From contig JAFWPH010000032.1 of assembly GCA_017509605.1 (NCBI GenBank), positions 1 through 64,000 on the forward strand: a stretch of DNA of 64,000 bases, in the 5' to 3' direction. This document shows positions 52,754 through 61,384 of this stretch, piece after piece; the stretch's first letter is position 1; each line of letters opens with the position of its first letter. Below the pieces are notes generated by a model. It saw only the letters and a list, made by a program, of their open reading frames with translations, was not told the origin of the DNA and ran no database searches. Origin of the DNA: Bacteroidaceae bacterium. Lineage in GTDB: Bacteria > Bacteroidota > Bacteroidia > Bacteroidales > Bacteroidaceae. Position numbers and translations under genes: made by a program.

Positions 52754-53023
52754 ATGGACAACGACTTACTGACATTCAGAAAATTCTATCCCGGTGATGC
52801 CGACGACGTCATCCATGCCGTATATGACGCTGCAGTGGATAAACTGCAGACCTTGTATCCAGGCAACTGCATCACACGCTTCGACCACTATACCATTGGC
52901 ATCGCTTCCGACTCACTTTACAGCGAGAACGGACTCGACCTCTATGAACTCGGTATGGTGGATGAGGAACTCTATGCGATGCGCCGAAAACGTGATGGAC
53001 AAGTCATCTACTTGCGCGTGTGA
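52754..53023 (+). CDS. Small uncharacterised protein
   Basis: 89 residues, soluble, no signal peptide. It has a consensus promoter 21 nt upstream of the ATG and ordinary codon use, so it is probably real. The sequence reads MDNDLLTFRKFYPGDADDV, then RFDHYTIGIASDSLYSENGLD and a C-terminal DEELYAMRRKRDGQVIYLRV; an alpha-beta fold is likely. I do not recognise a family. Single-gene unit; the next gene converges on it from the other strand. Confidence 0.7.
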   Translation: MDNDLLTFRKFYPGDADDVIHAVYDAAVDKLQTLYPGNCITRFDHYTIGIASDSLYSENGLDLYELGMVDEELYAMRRKRDGQVIYLRV

Positions 53024-53039
53024 ACTATGTTTTTAGATT

Positions 53040-53066
53040 GGTGTTAGGCTTTAGCTAAAAACTAAA
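53040..53066 (+). repeat. Short heptanucleotide tandem repeat tract
   Basis: GGTGTTA, GGCTTTA, GCTAAAA, ACTAAAC in phase, between two convergent genes. Confidence 0.5.
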
Positions 53067-53078
53067 CAATCGAATTTG

Positions 53079-53765
53079 TTATTTCGTTTTTACCAAGTCG
53101 TAGAGGTAGGTGAGTTTCACCATGATGGCTTGGTTGGCGGAACGGCCGAAATAACCTTTCTTGCTGTTGTCATACACATCGCCCAGACCGTAGTAGTAAC
53201 GGCCGCCAAGAATGAAGTGGCCTATGGATGTGGAGAACTCCATGCCAAGACCTGCAGCGATGCCGTACTCGAACTTGTTGTCAGGCGAGTGGTCGTACTG
53301 ATACGTAACACCATTGGGACGATAGGCGGTATTCCACTCACCACCACCCCTTTTCTCGCTCTCGGAGAACCAGTAGCCGAACTGAGGACCGGCCTCAATC
53401 ACGAACTTCACGCCCTTTTGCTCCTTTCCCCAGCCCAATTGCATGAGCATGGGCACTTGAATGTAGGAGAAGCCGCGTTCGTAGGTGTTGCCTGTGCCGT
53501 CTTCAATCGTCTCTTTCCATCCCAAATTTGCATAATCCACTTCAAGCATCACAGCACAGATGGTTGCGAAATACTTCTCGCAGACGTAGCGAGTGGTGAA
53601 ACCGAAGTTGGGCGAGATCTTCTGGCCTTGCTTGATTTTAGGCACGAAGTCCATGCTGCTCAGGGTCACACCACCATTCAATCCCACAGAGAAGTCGGTA
53701 CGACGTTCTCCCACCTGTGCGTTGATTTGCAGGGCAATGCAAAGCGAAAGGCATAGCGCCAGCAT
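53079..53765 (-). CDS. PorT-family outer-membrane beta-barrel protein
   Basis: 228 residues from the ATG at 53765, which begins the signal peptide LALCLSLCIALQINAQ; the ORF start at 53813 adds 16 non-hydrophobic residues. The mature part alternates hydrophobic and polar residues in about eight strands (FSVGLNGGVTLSSMDFV, FGFTTRYVCEKYFATICAVMLEVDYA, YIQVPMLMQLGW, KFVIEAGPQFGYWF, FEYGIAAGLGMEF, FILGGRYYYGLGDVYD) and ends AIMVKLTYLYDL. This layout matches the PorT-like barrel family. PorT itself is an accessory protein of type IX secretion; whether this is the true orthologue is uncertain. It follows the LysM gene by 63 nt and is probably cotranscribed with it. Confidence 0.8.
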   Translation of the reverse strand: MLALCLSLCIALQINAQVGERRTDFSVGLNGGVTLSSMDFVPKIKQGQKISPNFGFTTRYVCEKYFATICAVMLEVDYANLGWKETIEDGTGNTYERGFSYIQVPMLMQLGWGKEQKGVKFVIEAGPQFGYWFSESEKRGGGEWNTAYRPNGVTYQYDHSPDNKFEYGIAAGLGMEFSTSIGHFILGGRYYYGLGDVYDNSKKGYFGRSANQAIMVKLTYLYDLVKTK

Positions 53766-53828
53766 GTGCCTTGCTTGAGGTATGGAATGGAAACGGATGG
53801 CTTGGAAAGTCATAAGGGATAAATTGTC

Positions 53829-55400
53829 TTAATATTCCTTGGTGCTGACACTGCCGTCAGTGCGATGGCTGACAATGATCATCTTCTTGTTGATGTAGCC
53901 GCCCGAGGCGTTCACCTTTTGGAACGAGAGTGGGTTCTGGTAGGCTTTCATAGAAATGCCGTTCAGGTTGCGCTGGAACTTGTCACCGTATTCCCACATA
54001 CCCTTGATAAAGTAGTAGCCTGAGTCGAAGCCAAGCAAGGCGTACTTAGGATGGCTCTTGATGAGGTCGCGGTGGAAGTAACTCTTGAACTTGTTCTGGA
54101 AAGCTGTGGTTCTCCATCCGGTAGGGTTGCTGAAGAAAGTGGCGAAATAGCTGACACGGTACTTGTTCAGGTTGGCCTGGTTTTTTGTGCTGAACGTCTG
54201 CCACTGTGGATATCCGAACATGGTGATGTTGTCGGTGGTGATTTTCTTGTTGCGCTCCATGGAGTTGAGTTTCAAACACAGCATCTCAAACGCGTTCTGG
54301 GAGTTCGATGTGGGAACCAACACGTTCTGCTGGTCAGCGCTGAGCGACGAACCGATATTGTCGATGTCGGCGAAGTCGATATTCGTGAAGCCTTTGCCTT
54401 TCTCCGTAAGCTTGCCTTTGAGGCCGTTGAGGAATTCTGTGCGCTCTGTCTCGTTCATGCCCACGAAGATGATGTTGCTGCCTGCGTATTGAGAGACAAA
54501 GGCGTCATACACCTTGTCATAAATATAGTTCTCACTGGTGTTCACCTGGAAGAGGTTGGGGTTGTTATTGGCCAGCCCGTATCTTGATGAGCAGGGCACC
54601 ACAAGCTGGATGTCGTGCTTGGTGGCATAGTCAGACAACTGTGTGATATGGTTGGCGTGGAACGGACCGAAGATGATGTTGAGGTAGGGGAAGATGCTGT
54701 TGTTTCTGGTCAATGAATCCACATAACCGTAGGTGTCCTTCTCCTCGAAGGTGTAGATATCAACATTCACACCGTCTTTCTTCAGCGAATCGACAGCGAG
54801 GAGGAAACCCTCGTACATCTCCACCATGCGCTGGGCTTCGGCGCCCAGTTTCTCGCTCTGCAAGCCGAAAGGCAGGACCACACCCACCTTTACCGACTTC
54901 ACCCTGTGCACTTTCTCTGCCTCTATCTTCTCCTGCTCCTGTTCTTTCTTCTCTATCTCCATTTTCTTCGCCTCTATCTCGGCTTTGGTGAATGGAATAC
55001 ACACTTCCTCGCCCTTCTTTACCTTCTCCTTGGTAATATGAGGGTTAGCGGCCAAGAACTCGTCCATATCAAGCCCGAATTTGCGGCAGATGCTATAGAC
55101 CGTCTCTTTCTTCTCAACGAAGTAGGTGGTGCGGCAGTTGGGCTTCTTCTGCTGTGTGCCGGCAGTGTCGGCTGGTTTGGGCTTGGGTGCCGGTATGATG
55201 ATGACCATACCTGTCTTAAGGATATCCATAGAAGGGTTAGCCTTCTGGATGTCCTCCACAGTAACGCCGTTGGCGCGTGCCAGCGAGTAGAGTGTCTCGC
55301 CTGCCTGCACTTCGTGTGTCTTCTGTCCCTCGGTCTGTGCGAGTAATTGCGTTGCCATTGCCAAACATAATACAATGACAGATGAAATGCGTTTCAACAT
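53829..55400 (-). CDS. LysM-repeat protein with periplasmic-binding-protein domain
   Basis: 523 residues from the ATG at 55400 (signal peptide IVLCLAMATQLLAQ); the ATG at 55436 coincides with the predicted transcript start and is rejected. Two LysM domains (about 28-72, HEVQAGETLYSLARANG, and 92-138, YFVEKKETVYSICRKFG) bind peptidoglycan. A charged coiled-coil-like segment (KAEIEAKKMEIEKKEQEQEKIEAEK) follows, then a type I periplasmic-binding-protein fold (about 170-520) with KVGVVLPFGLQSEKLG, IFGPFHANH and LLGFDSGYYF. It resembles amino-acid ABC receptor folds but no transporter lies nearby, so it more likely has a structural or sensing role at the cell wall. Confidence 0.88.
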   Translation of the reverse strand: MLKRISSVIVLCLAMATQLLAQTEGQKTHEVQAGETLYSLARANGVTVEDIQKANPSMDILKTGMVIIIPAPKPKPADTAGTQQKKPNCRTTYFVEKKETVYSICRKFGLDMDEFLAANPHITKEKVKKGEEVCIPFTKAEIEAKKMEIEKKEQEQEKIEAEKVHRVKSVKVGVVLPFGLQSEKLGAEAQRMVEMYEGFLLAVDSLKKDGVNVDIYTFEEKDTYGYVDSLTRNNSIFPYLNIIFGPFHANHITQLSDYATKHDIQLVVPCSSRYGLANNNPNLFQVNTSENYIYDKVYDAFVSQYAGSNIIFVGMNETERTEFLNGLKGKLTEKGKGFTNIDFADIDNIGSSLSADQQNVLVPTSNSQNAFEMLCLKLNSMERNKKITTDNITMFGYPQWQTFSTKNQANLNKYRVSYFATFFSNPTGWRTTAFQNKFKSYFHRDLIKSHPKYALLGFDSGYYFIKGMWEYGDKFQRNLNGISMKAYQNPLSFQKVNASGGYINKKMIIVSHRTDGSVSTKEY

Positions 55401-55444
55401 ACTATTCAGTGGTTGTTTTTTTGTATCTATCGTCAATTATTCTA

Positions 55445-55452
55445 CAAAATTA
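55445..55452 (-). promoter_or_regulatory. Promoter -7 box for the LysM gene
   Basis: TAATTTTG on the minus strand; no clear -33. Start near 55438. Confidence 0.5.
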
Positions 55453-55511
55453 GTCTTTTTTATTCATTCTTGTACCTATAAATCATTTTTGATAGCATTT
55501 AACATGTATTT

Positions 55512-55545
55512 TTTGCTGAATTTGACTGAGATTTGACTAATTTTG
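55512..55545 (+). promoter_or_regulatory. Promoter for the CHU_C protein gene
   Basis: TTTG (55512-55515), 22-nt spacer, TAATTTTG (55538-55545). It overlaps the longest ORF start at 55533, so the ATG at 55566 is used. Confidence 0.6.
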
Positions 55546-55565
55546 CGAAAACAATGCTTGTTATA

Positions 55566-56276
55566 ATGAAAAATCGTCTCGTTTTACTCTTATTTCTCAT
55601 GGGATGCCTTACAGGTTTGAAAGCCCAGGATGCTACGCCTACAGTTACGTTTTATCATATCGAAAACAAAGCTGATGTGACGATGTCGCCAGGTGAGTCC
55701 CAGACCACACAGGCACCAGCAGAGCTGAAATGCGATGTCGAAATTGACAACAATGGCTATGACTACGTCTGCACATGGCAGTTCTACAGCACCAAAGGAC
55801 AGGAAACCCTGCTTTTGACCCGCTATGAGACCAATACCTCCTACACCCTGACAGAGTCGGGAGGTTTCAAGGTGGTTTGCAGCATTACCTTCTCACTCGA
55901 CGGTGACACCGTGAGATACGTGAGCGAGCCCTTCTTGGTGACTATCAGCGAGTCATCGCTCAAATGTCCCAACGGGTTTTCTCCCAATGGTGATCAGAGA
56001 AACGACACTTTTTTCATCACTTGCAAGTCCATCGTGAAACTCGATGGCTTCATCTTTAACCGATGGGGCAAGAAACTGTTCACCTTTAACCTCGACAACG
56101 CTGCTGAAGGTTGGGACGGCAAGGTCGATGGCAAGTACGTCGCCGACGGAGCATACTTCCTCCAGTTGACCGCTGTAGGCTCTGATGGTGTGAAATACAA
56201 CATCAAGAAAACAATCAACGTCCTCAAGGGATTCAACGAGAATAGCGAGTCGAGCGGTTCCACAGGTACGCCATAA
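55566..56276 (+). CDS. Secreted protein with gliding-motility-associated (CHU_C, type B sorting) domain
   Basis: 236 residues from the ATG at 55566; signal peptide 1-22 (LLLFLMGCLTGLKAQ). After a PKD/Ig-like beta domain (about 30-135, CDVEIDNNGYDYVCTWQFYS) comes a CHU_C domain (about 140-225): CPNGFSPNGDQRNDTFFI, FIFNRWGKKLFTF, EGWDGKVDGKYVADGAYFLQL. This domain directs type B substrates through the type IX system in species that have it; it also occurs in Bacteroidales without it. The divergent neighbours are the LysM and PorT-like genes. Confidence 0.9.
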   Translation: MKNRLVLLLFLMGCLTGLKAQDATPTVTFYHIENKADVTMSPGESQTTQAPAELKCDVEIDNNGYDYVCTWQFYSTKGQETLLLTRYETNTSYTLTESGGFKVVCSITFSLDGDTVRYVSEPFLVTISESSLKCPNGFSPNGDQRNDTFFITCKSIVKLDGFIFNRWGKKLFTFNLDNAAEGWDGKVDGKYVADGAYFLQLTAVGSDGVKYNIKKTINVLKGFNENSESSGSTGTP

Positions 56277-56382
56277 AGGAACATCTGCTGAAGAAATCCT
56301 CAGATTTTCTTGAAAGATACCCCATTAAAGATATTAATAAAAGACCCCTAAATACAATCAACCCACAGAGAAGGAATCAACC

Positions 56383-59271
56383 ATGTCGGAAGAATTGAGA
56401 AAGGAACATATCGTTGACGGACTGAGTGGGGAAGTGGAACAGGACAACCCGTGCCTCGAACGCCAGTGGATTGAGGTTGAGGGCGCCAGGGTTCACAACC
56501 TCAAGAATATAGATGTACGCATACCCCGCGACAGTCTGACTGTCATCACCGGCCTCAGTGGCAGTGGAAAGTCTTCCTTGGCTTTCGACACAATCTATTC
56601 TGAGGGGCAGCGGCGCTATATCGAGACTTTCTCTGCCTATATCCGCAATTTCCTTGGAGGCATGGAACGGCCCGATGTCGATAAGATTACGGGGCTGAGC
56701 CCAGTCATCAGCATCGAGCAGAAAACCACAAATAAGAACCCCCGATCTACAGTGGGAACCACAACCGAGATCTACGACTTCTTGCGCCTGCTCTACGCGA
56801 GAGCCGCCGACGCTTACTCCTATATCTCGGGCGAGAAGATGGTACGCTATACCGAGGAGCAGGTGCTGGAACTGGTGCTACATGAGTACGACGGCAAGAG
56901 GATACTTATTCTCGCGCCATTGGTGAGGTCGAGAAAAGGTCATTACCGCGAGCTCTTCGAGGACATTCGTCGCAAGGGATTCATCAATGTCCGTGTGGAC
57001 GGAGAGATGAAAGAGGTGCTGCCCGGCATGAAGGTTGATCGCTATAAGAACCACGACATCGAGGTGGTGGTTGATAAACTGGCTGTGAACAGCAAGGACA
57101 TCGACAGGCTGAAGAAGAGTCTCGCCATCGCCATGAAGATGGGCGAGGGACTGGTGATGGTGCTTGACATAGACAATGACGTGCTCAAACATTATTCCAA
57201 GCGGTTGATGTGCCCTACCTCTGGCATCAGCTACCGTGACCCTGCACCTAACAACTTCTCTTTCAACTCACCACAAGGAGCCTGCCCCAAGTGCAAGGGA
57301 CTGGGCTACGTCAACCTCGTTGACGAAGACAAGATCATACCCAACCGGAAACTCACCGTCCGTCAGGGTGCATTGGCTCCTCTTGGACGCTTCCATCCAA
57401 CTATGGTCTTCTGGCAGATTGACTCCTTGCTCCAAAAATATGAGGCGGACATCGATACCCCTGTCAGCGAACTTCCAGACGACGCCATACACGACATCAT
57501 TTACGGGTCGCCCGACAAGGTGAGGATCAAGGCTTCGCTCATCCATACCTCATCCGATTACTTCGTGGAGTATGAGGGACTGGCCAAATACATACAGCAG
57601 TTGCTGGAGCGTGAGCAGTCGGCGTCGGCGCAGAAATGGGCTGACTCGTTCGACAAGGTCTGTACCTGTCCTGAATGTCATGGCACCCGTCTCAACCTCG
57701 AGGCGTTGCACTACCGCATCGCTGACAAGAACATCCATGAACTATCGTCCATGGACATTGGCGACCTCTATGACTGGCTTTGCAACCTCCATCTGGAGGG
57801 CAAGCAGAAAGCCATAGCAGAGGAGATACTGAAGGAAATCAAGTCGAGACTACGATTCCTACTTGATGTGGGACTGGAATATCTGTCGCTCGGACGTTCC
57901 TCTATGAGCCTGTCTGGAGGTGAGAGCCAGCGAATACGCCTTGCCACGCAGATAGGGTCGCAGTTGGTGAATGTGTTGTATATCCTCGACGAACCGAGCA
58001 TCGGACTGCACCAGCGCGACAACATACGGCTTATCCATTCGTTGAAACGTCTGCGCGACACAGGCAATTCCATCATTGTGGTGGAGCATGACAAGGACAT
58101 GATGCTCAACGCCGACTATATTGTTGATATCGGTCCGAAGGCGGGACGACTTGGTGGTGAGGTGGTGTTCCAAGGCACACCTCAGCAGATGCTGGAGGCC
58201 CATACCATGACAGCACGCTATCTGAATGGCGAGTTGAAGATACCGGTCCCGGCTGAGAGACGAAAAGGCAACGGAAAACGACTTATTGTCCGCGACGCTA
58301 CAGGCAATAACCTCAAACATGTGGATGTGTCGTTCCCGTTGGGCACGCTCATTTGTGTGACTGGGGTCAGCGGAAGCGGTAAATCGACACTTGTCAACGA
58401 CACGCTGCAACCCATCCTGAGCCAGTATTTCTACCGTTCTTTGCGTGACCCTTTGCCTTACGGAAGCATCGAGGGTATAGAGTATGTGGATAAGGTCATC
58501 AATGTTGATCAAAGTCCTTTGGGACGCACGCCACGCTCCAATCCTGCCACCTACACGGGTGTGTTCTCCGACATCAGGAGCCTCTTCGTGGAGATGCCTG
58601 AGGCAAAGGTGCGCGGATACAAGCCAGGACGTTTCTCTTTCAACGTGAAGGGCGGACGCTGTGAGACCTGTGGTGGAAACGGCTACAAGTCGATAGAGAT
58701 GAACTTCCTGCCCGACGTGTTGGTCCCTTGCGAAACCTGCCACGGCAAACGCTATAACCGTGAGACGCTGGAGGTGAGATTCAAGGGCAAGTCCATCGCT
58801 GACGTCCTCGACATGACCATCAACACCGCTGTCGATTTCTTCGAGAACCAACCTGTCATCCTCAAGAAAATCAAGGTGATACAGGACGTGGGTCTGGGAT
58901 ATGTGAAACTGGGACAGCCCTCCACAACCCTGTCGGGCGGTGAGAGCCAACGTGTGAAACTCGCCACCGAACTGGCGAAGAAAGACACAGGCAAGACGGT
59001 TTATATCCTTGACGAGCCCACCACAGGACTGCATTTCGAGGACATCAAGGTATTGATGAACGTGCTCAACCGATTGGTCGATAAGGGTAATACTGTCATC
59101 GTCATCGAACATAACCTTGATGTCATCAAGATGGCTGACTATATCATCGACATGGGACCAGAAGGAGGTCGAGGAGGAGGTCAGGTAATGGTAGCCGGTA
59201 CGCCCGAGGAAGTGGCACTTAGCGGCAAAGGATACACCTCTGCCTTTCTCAAACACGAACTGGATATTTAG
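56383..59271 (+). CDS. uvrA: Excinuclease ABC subunit A
   Basis: 962 residues. Damage-recognition ATPase of nucleotide excision repair, working with UvrB. Two ABC modules: Walker [11 protein letters not shown] and [10 protein letters not shown], signatures [14 protein letters not shown] and [14 protein letters not shown], Walker [11 protein letters not shown] and [10 protein letters not shown]. The second zinc module is intact (CETCGGNGY ... CETCHGKR). In the first, the usual CxxC-x18-20-CxxC reads C277-P-T-S280 ... C301-P-K-C304, so one zinc ligand is replaced by serine. The UvrB-binding insertion (about 130-245) is present, so it is the canonical UvrA rather than the short UvrA2 type. Start ATG at 56383. 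Confidence 0.97.
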   Translation: MSEELRKEHIVDGLSGEVEQDNPCLERQWIEVEGARVHNLKNIDVRIPRDSLTVITGLSGSGKSSLAFDTIYSEGQRRYIETFSAYIRNFLGGMERPDVDKITGLSPVISIEQKTTNKNPRSTVGTTTEIYDFLRLLYARAADAYSYISGEKMVRYTEEQVLELVLHEYDGKRILILAPLVRSRKGHYRELFEDIRRKGFINVRVDGEMKEVLPGMKVDRYKNHDIEVVVDKLAVNSKDIDRLKKSLAIAMKMGEGLVMVLDIDNDVLKHYSKRLMCPTSGISYRDPAPNNFSFNSPQGACPKCKGLGYVNLVDEDKIIPNRKLTVRQGALAPLGRFHPTMVFWQIDSLLQKYEADIDTPVSELPDDAIHDIIYGSPDKVRIKASLIHTSSDYFVEYEGLAKYIQQLLEREQSASAQKWADSFDKVCTCPECHGTRLNLEALHYRIADKNIHELSSMDIGDLYDWLCNLHLEGKQKAIAEEILKEIKSRLRFLLDVGLEYLSLGRSSMSLSGGESQRIRLATQIGSQLVNVLYILDEPSIGLHQRDNIRLIHSLKRLRDTGNSIIVVEHDKDMMLNADYIVDIGPKAGRLGGEVVFQGTPQQMLEAHTMTARYLNGELKIPVPAERRKGNGKRLIVRDATGNNLKHVDVSFPLGTLICVTGVSGSGKSTLVNDTLQPILSQYFYRSLRDPLPYGSIEGIEYVDKVINVDQSPLGRTPRSNPATYTGVFSDIRSLFVEMPEAKVRGYKPGRFSFNVKGGRCETCGGNGYKSIEMNFLPDVLVPCETCHGKRYNRETLEVRFKGKSIADVLDMTINTAVDFFENQPVILKKIKVIQDVGLGYVKLGQPSTTLSGGESQRVKLATELAKKDTGKTVYILDEPTTGLHFEDIKVLMNVLNRLVDKGNTVIVIEHNLDVIKMADYIIDMGPEGGRGGGQVMVAGTPEEVALSGKGYTSAFLKHELDI

Positions 59272-59353
59272 ACTTTGCTATACACACTATGATATAACAT
59301 TCAAAGTATCATCCTATTCAACATCTGAGTTAACTCCCCTTAATTATTTAACT

Positions 59354-60106
59354 ATGATTCAATTCAATGCAAAAGAAGTGAAAGACCAGGTGGTTCAGTG
59401 GATCCGCGATTGGTTTGAAGAAAACGGAAAAGGTTGCAATGCCGTTTTAGGTGTTTCTGGAGGAAAGGACAGCAGTATCGTAGCTGCGTTGTGTGCCGAA
59501 GCCTTAGGCAAGGACCGTGTAATTGGCGTGACCATGCCTAACGGTGTACAGAAGGACATATCCGACAGTATGCGATTGATTGAACACCTCGGTATCCGCT
59601 ACTGCAACGTTAATATTGGCGATACTTGCCAGACACTCATGGCCGCTGTGAAAGAACAACTTGCCACTTTGGGAAAGGACGTCAGCGAGCAGACCATCAT
59701 TAACCTGCCGCCACGTGTACGTATGACAACACTCTATGCCGTCTCTCAGTCGATGAACGGACGTGTGGCCAACACCTGTAACCTCTCTGAGGACTGGGTG
59801 GGCTATTCCACCCGTTATGGCGATGCTGCCGGTGATTTCGCACCGCTTGGCGGACTGGTTGTGCGTGAGGTTATCGCCATCGGCAAGGAACTTGGACTGC
59901 CCATCGACCTTGTGGAGAAGACGCCGTCCGACGGACTCTGTGGAAAAACCGATGAGGACAATCTCGGCTTCACCTATGCTGTACTCGACGAATACATCCG
60001 CACTGGTGTGTGCGACGACCCGATCGTAAAGGCCCGAATCGATGACAAGCACGTGAAGAACCTCTTCAAACTGAAGCCCATCCCGTATTTCCATCCTTCC
60101 TTATAG
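59354..60106 (+). CDS. nadE: NAD synthetase (ammonia-dependent type)
   Basis: 250 residues, without a glutaminase domain. Adenylates and amidates nicotinate adenine dinucleotide to NAD. Shows the PP-loop GVSGGKDSSIVAALC (about 32-46), NLPPRVRMTTLYAVSQ, ANTCNLSEDWVGYSTRYGD, FAPLGGLVVREV and the C-terminal KTPSDGLCGKTDEDNLG. Cytoplasmic. Located after uvrA with an 82-nt gap and probably expressed on its own. Confidence 0.95.
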   Translation: MIQFNAKEVKDQVVQWIRDWFEENGKGCNAVLGVSGGKDSSIVAALCAEALGKDRVIGVTMPNGVQKDISDSMRLIEHLGIRYCNVNIGDTCQTLMAAVKEQLATLGKDVSEQTIINLPPRVRMTTLYAVSQSMNGRVANTCNLSEDWVGYSTRYGDAAGDFAPLGGLVVREVIAIGKELGLPIDLVEKTPSDGLCGKTDEDNLGFTYAVLDEYIRTGVCDDPIVKARIDDKHVKNLFKLKPIPYFHPSL

Positions 60107-60127
60107 ACTGCCATATACAGATTATAT

Positions 60128-60146
60128 CCCTCATTTAAGGGGTTTT
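60128..60146 (+). terminator. Weak terminator after nadE
   Basis: CCCT-cattta-AGGG followed by GTTTT, 22 nt after the stop. Confidence 0.4.
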
Positions 60147-60182
60147 CTATTTAACGAATATTTTAACTAACATTTATTATCA

Positions 60183-61199
60183 ATGAATTATTTTTCTTTT
60201 TTAACAGTGGCTCTTGGAACACTGATGGTGTTGACGAGTTGCAAGGAAAAGCCTGCCAACCAGTCTCATCCTACTGAAGGACAGGCCACGGACAGTCTTA
60301 CCACCATTCAGTCCGCAGTCAGCGAGTCAACAGAAAACATGACTGATGACCAATACGACCTTGTAGCCTTGGCCAAAGTTATCAAGGGATGCGAAATGCT
60401 GGAGAACTTCAAAAATGGGGTTGCTTACGTTCAGAAAGATGGCGAATGGTTCTGCATCGACAAGATGGGACGCAAGGTTGAGAAACCACGTGTGCAGGCA
60501 GATGAAGAACTCCGACAGAAGTTTGATGAAGCGACCAAACTTCGTGGATTCGTTGACAAGGATGGCAAATGGGTCATAAAACCCCAGTTTGAGTTCTGTG
60601 GAGACTTTTCCGAAGACTTGTGTTGGGTGACCACCCCTAAATCCGATGGTTCTATCGGATTCATCGACACCTCAGGAAAGATGGTCATTCCTTGTTTGTT
60701 TGATTGGCCGGGGGAAATGCAACCCAGCGACTTCCATGAGGGAATGTGCTCGGTGATGGTCGATGGAGCACATGAGTTCTTCACCTTCATCAATACGAAC
60801 GGCAAGGTGACATTTAATGACTTATACACTTATCAGTCCAACTTCTCCGAAGGACTGGCTGGAGTCAGGAAGGCTGTTAAGATAACGGAGGATGAGGATT
60901 TCTACGATTTCTACGACGGATACATTGATAAGACGGGCAAGATGGTCATTGAGATCGATGAAGACGACATGCCCTGTATCTGCTGGGAGTTCCATGATGG
61001 AGTGGCTAAAGTTTCTCGGACAAATCGTGCGTGGTTCATCGATAAGGAAGGCAGAAAGTTGTTCGAGCTGGATGGAGACGACTTCTACACAGGCGACGAC
61101 CACTACTTCTCCGAGGGCCTCGTGTCGGTTACAGCGAGAAGTGGCCAAAAAGGCTACTTCGACAAACAGGGCAACAGCACCTTCGATTACAACGATTAA
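60183..61199 (+). CDS. WG-repeat lipoprotein
   Basis: 338 residues. Lipoprotein signal peptide with lipobox LTSC, Cys20. A Ser/Thr-rich linker (20-55) leads into WG-type repeats, each with a pattern like GFVDKDGKWVIKPQFEFCGDFSE, GFIDTSGKMVIPCLFDW, GYIDKTGKMVIEIDEDD and WFIDKEGRKLFEL. WG repeats form small beta units of unknown function, often on surface proteins. Probably in the outer membrane or at its surface. Followed by a run of eight Cs and a terminator. Confidence 0.88.
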   Translation: MNYFSFLTVALGTLMVLTSCKEKPANQSHPTEGQATDSLTTIQSAVSESTENMTDDQYDLVALAKVIKGCEMLENFKNGVAYVQKDGEWFCIDKMGRKVEKPRVQADEELRQKFDEATKLRGFVDKDGKWVIKPQFEFCGDFSEDLCWVTTPKSDGSIGFIDTSGKMVIPCLFDWPGEMQPSDFHEGMCSVMVDGAHEFFTFINTNGKVTFNDLYTYQSNFSEGLAGVRKAVKITEDEDFYDFYDGYIDKTGKMVIEIDEDDMPCICWEFHDGVAKVSRTNRAWFIDKEGRKLFELDGDDFYTGDDHYFSEGLVSVTARSGQKGYFDKQGNSTFDYND

Positions 61200-61250
61200 A
61201 AACTCCCCCCCCTAATCTCGGGCTGGATCAAGGTCATTACTCATATTCAA

Positions 61251-61280
61251 AGAGGGCATGTCAAAACAGGCATGCCCTCT
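61251..61280 (+). terminator. Terminator after the WG-repeat gene
   Basis: Perfect 10-bp stem AGAGGGCATG / CATGCCCTCT with a 10-nt loop. No strong T-run follows. Confidence 0.65.
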
Positions 61281-61307
61281 AATTCTGTATAATAACCTCA
61301 TAGATTG

Positions 61308-61363
61308 TTCAATGTTCAATGCTCAACGTTCAATGCTCAATTGTCAATGTTCAATGATCAACC
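61308..61363 (+). repeat. Heptanucleotide tandem repeat tract (TTCAATG type)
   Basis: Eight units in phase: TTCAATG, TTCAATG, CTCAACG, TTCAATG, CTCAATT, GTCAATG, TTCAATG, ATCAACC, followed by CCCTGAAGGGG as at 52636. Lies between the WG-repeat gene and the convergent GH2 gene. Confidence 0.85.
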
Positions 61364-61384
61364 CTGAAGGGGACTTTTAACCCT

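Noticed and set aside
57859..59256. 465-codon minus-strand ORF
   Set aside because: Antisense shadow of uvrA; the plus strand carries all UvrA motifs.
61205..61212. Run of eight Cs just after the WG-repeat gene stop, considered as a phase-variation switch
   Set aside because: It lies after the stop codon and not in a promoter, so length change would have no obvious effect.
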